NCBI RefSeq assembly: GCF_000802185.1
Contig: NZ_KN676113.1
Location: forward strand, 1,818,819-1,882,818
Reading direction: 5' to 3'
From: Belnapia sp. F-4-1
Lineage (GTDB): Bacteria > Pseudomonadota > Alphaproteobacteria > Acetobacterales > Acetobacteraceae
DNA: 64,000 nt
Part shown: one piece after another, positions 63,454 to 64,000 of the stretch
Numbering within the stretch: position 1 is the first letter of the stretch
Layout: each line of letters begins with the position of its first letter
Notes under the pieces: model-generated
Database searches by the model: none
Seen by the model: only the letters and a program-made list of their open reading frames with translations
Told to the model about the DNA's origin: nothing
Made by a program: the position numbers and the translations under genes

Positions 63454-64000
63454 ATGAGCCAGACGAGGCCGCATGTCGCGCTCGCCATGGGGGATGCGGC
63501 CGGCATCTCGCCCGAGCTCACCGCCCGGATCCTGGCCGATGCGGAGCTGCGCGCGGCGGCGGCGATCACCGTGATCGGCGATGCGCGGGTGCTGGCCGAG
63601 GGGGCGCAGGTAGCGGGCGTCGGACTCGACATCGACACGGGCGACGGGCGGCCGGGCGAGCGGCCGCTGCTGCTCGATCTCGGGCATTGCGATCCGGCTT
63701 CGGTGCCGCTCGCCCAGGTCTCGGAGGCGGGTGGGCGGTTTGCGACGGCGAATTTTCGCCGGGCGCTGGCCATGGCGGCGGCGGGGGAGGCGGATGCGGT
63801 CTGCTTCACCCCCTTCAACAAGGCGGCGATGCGGCTGGTGACGCCGGACTACGAGGACGAGATCGGCTTCACCGCGGAGGCGATCGGCTTCCGGGGGGTG
63901 GCGAAGGAGTTCAACATCCTCGAAGGGTTGTGGAATGCGCGCGTCACCTCGCATGTGCCGCTGAAGGAGGTGGCGGGGCTGCTGAGCCGCGAGGCGATCC
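63454..64000 (+). CDS. PdxA-family dehydrogenase, partial
   Basis: The ATG at 63454 (GAAGGGA upstream) opens a frame that runs off the window end (182 codons seen). N-terminus: VALAMGDAAGISPELTARIL, with ITVIGDARVLAEGAQVAG next, then FATANFRRALAMAAAGEADA and VCFTPFNKAAMRL. This is the 4-hydroxythreonine-4-phosphate dehydrogenase fold; the DAAGISPE variant (classical PdxA has GDPAGIGPE) suggests a catabolic paralogue such as those acting on aromatic dihydrodiol acids or sugar-acid phosphates. It follows the amidohydrolase by 14 bp and belongs to the same operon. Confidence 0.85.
   Translation, partial: MSQTRPHVALAMGDAAGISPELTARILADAELRAAAAITVIGDARVLAEGAQVAGVGLDIDTGDGRPGERPLLLDLGHCDPASVPLAQVSEAGGRFATANFRRALAMAAAGEADAVCFTPFNKAAMRLVTPDYEDEIGFTAEAIGFRGVAKEFNILEGLWNARVTSHVPLKEVAGLLSREAI

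Overview
The window is 64 kb of very GC-rich bacterial DNA (third codon positions mostly G or C, long antisense open frames). Gene families and synteny point to an alphaproteobacterium, most likely of the Acetobacteraceae (Roseomonas-like). This is inferred from an aerobic-type cobalamin pathway with CobG and CobN, an MCP with a C-terminal PilZ domain as in Azospirillum Tlp1, the rpsP-rimM-trmD-rplS-leuCDB order, and multi-gene Liv-type ABC operons. Only the first gene (reading leftward off the left edge) and the last gene (reading rightward off the right edge) are cut.

Layout. 1-5 kb: a truncated TPR-family gene start, a small lipoprotein and a one-TM protein of unknown role, dihydroorotase, a YghU-type glutathione transferase, and a divergent HxlR regulator/azoreductase pair. 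5-13 kb (minus strand): a Cache-HAMP-MCP-PilZ chemoreceptor, then a translationally coupled cell-surface polysaccharide operon transcribed GT9 -> GT2 -> GT4-like -> GT4 -> asparagine synthase. 13-21 kb: ygfZ and a small M23 peptidase, a 1,290-residue protein built on sixteen ~48-residue repeats, selO, and a NYN-domain protein. 21-30.5 kb: a housekeeping block, thrS, infC (with an AUA start), ffh, rpsP-rimM-trmD-rplS, leuC-leuD-leuB and tRNA-Arg(ACG). 30.5-34.3 kb: an orphan DctP-type binding protein, an Lrp-family regulator, a DUF6356 protein and a flavin monooxygenase with an N-terminal NTF2-like domain.

34.3-55.6 kb is a nearly complete cobalamin locus. The minus-strand operon DUF1636-cobW-cobN-cobG-cobH-cobI-cobJ is preceded by a clear cobalamin riboswitch at about 50.15-50.33 kb. 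Further minus-strand units are cobL-cobE-cobM and cobB-cobT-cobS-phosphatase, plus cbiB. Plus-strand units are cbiD, cobK, cobU-cobO-cobQ, cobD(aminotransferase) and a HupE/UreJ-type metal permease. The set runs from precorrin-2 to adenosylcobalamin, with CbiD apparently standing in for CobF. Units on opposite strands are packed to the limit: one divergent pair shares a CATG as both start codons, another is separated by at most one base, and several convergent pairs overlap at their 3' ends.

55.7-64 kb (plus strand): a YbfB/YjiJ-type MFS transporter, then a tightly coupled Liv-type ABC importer (binding protein, fused LivH-LivM permease, LivG, LivF) with an LLM-class flavin oxidoreductase, an amidohydrolase and the start of a PdxA-family dehydrogenase. 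This looks like an uptake-and-degradation operon for an unidentified organic acid or amide.

Best candidates for something new: the 48-residue-repeat protein (14.45-18.32 kb), whose repeats differ mostly at silent third positions; the AUA start of infC; the nested CATG divergent starts; an intergenic palindrome family that supplies the stop codon of two unrelated genes; and the uncharacterised catabolic operon at the right end.
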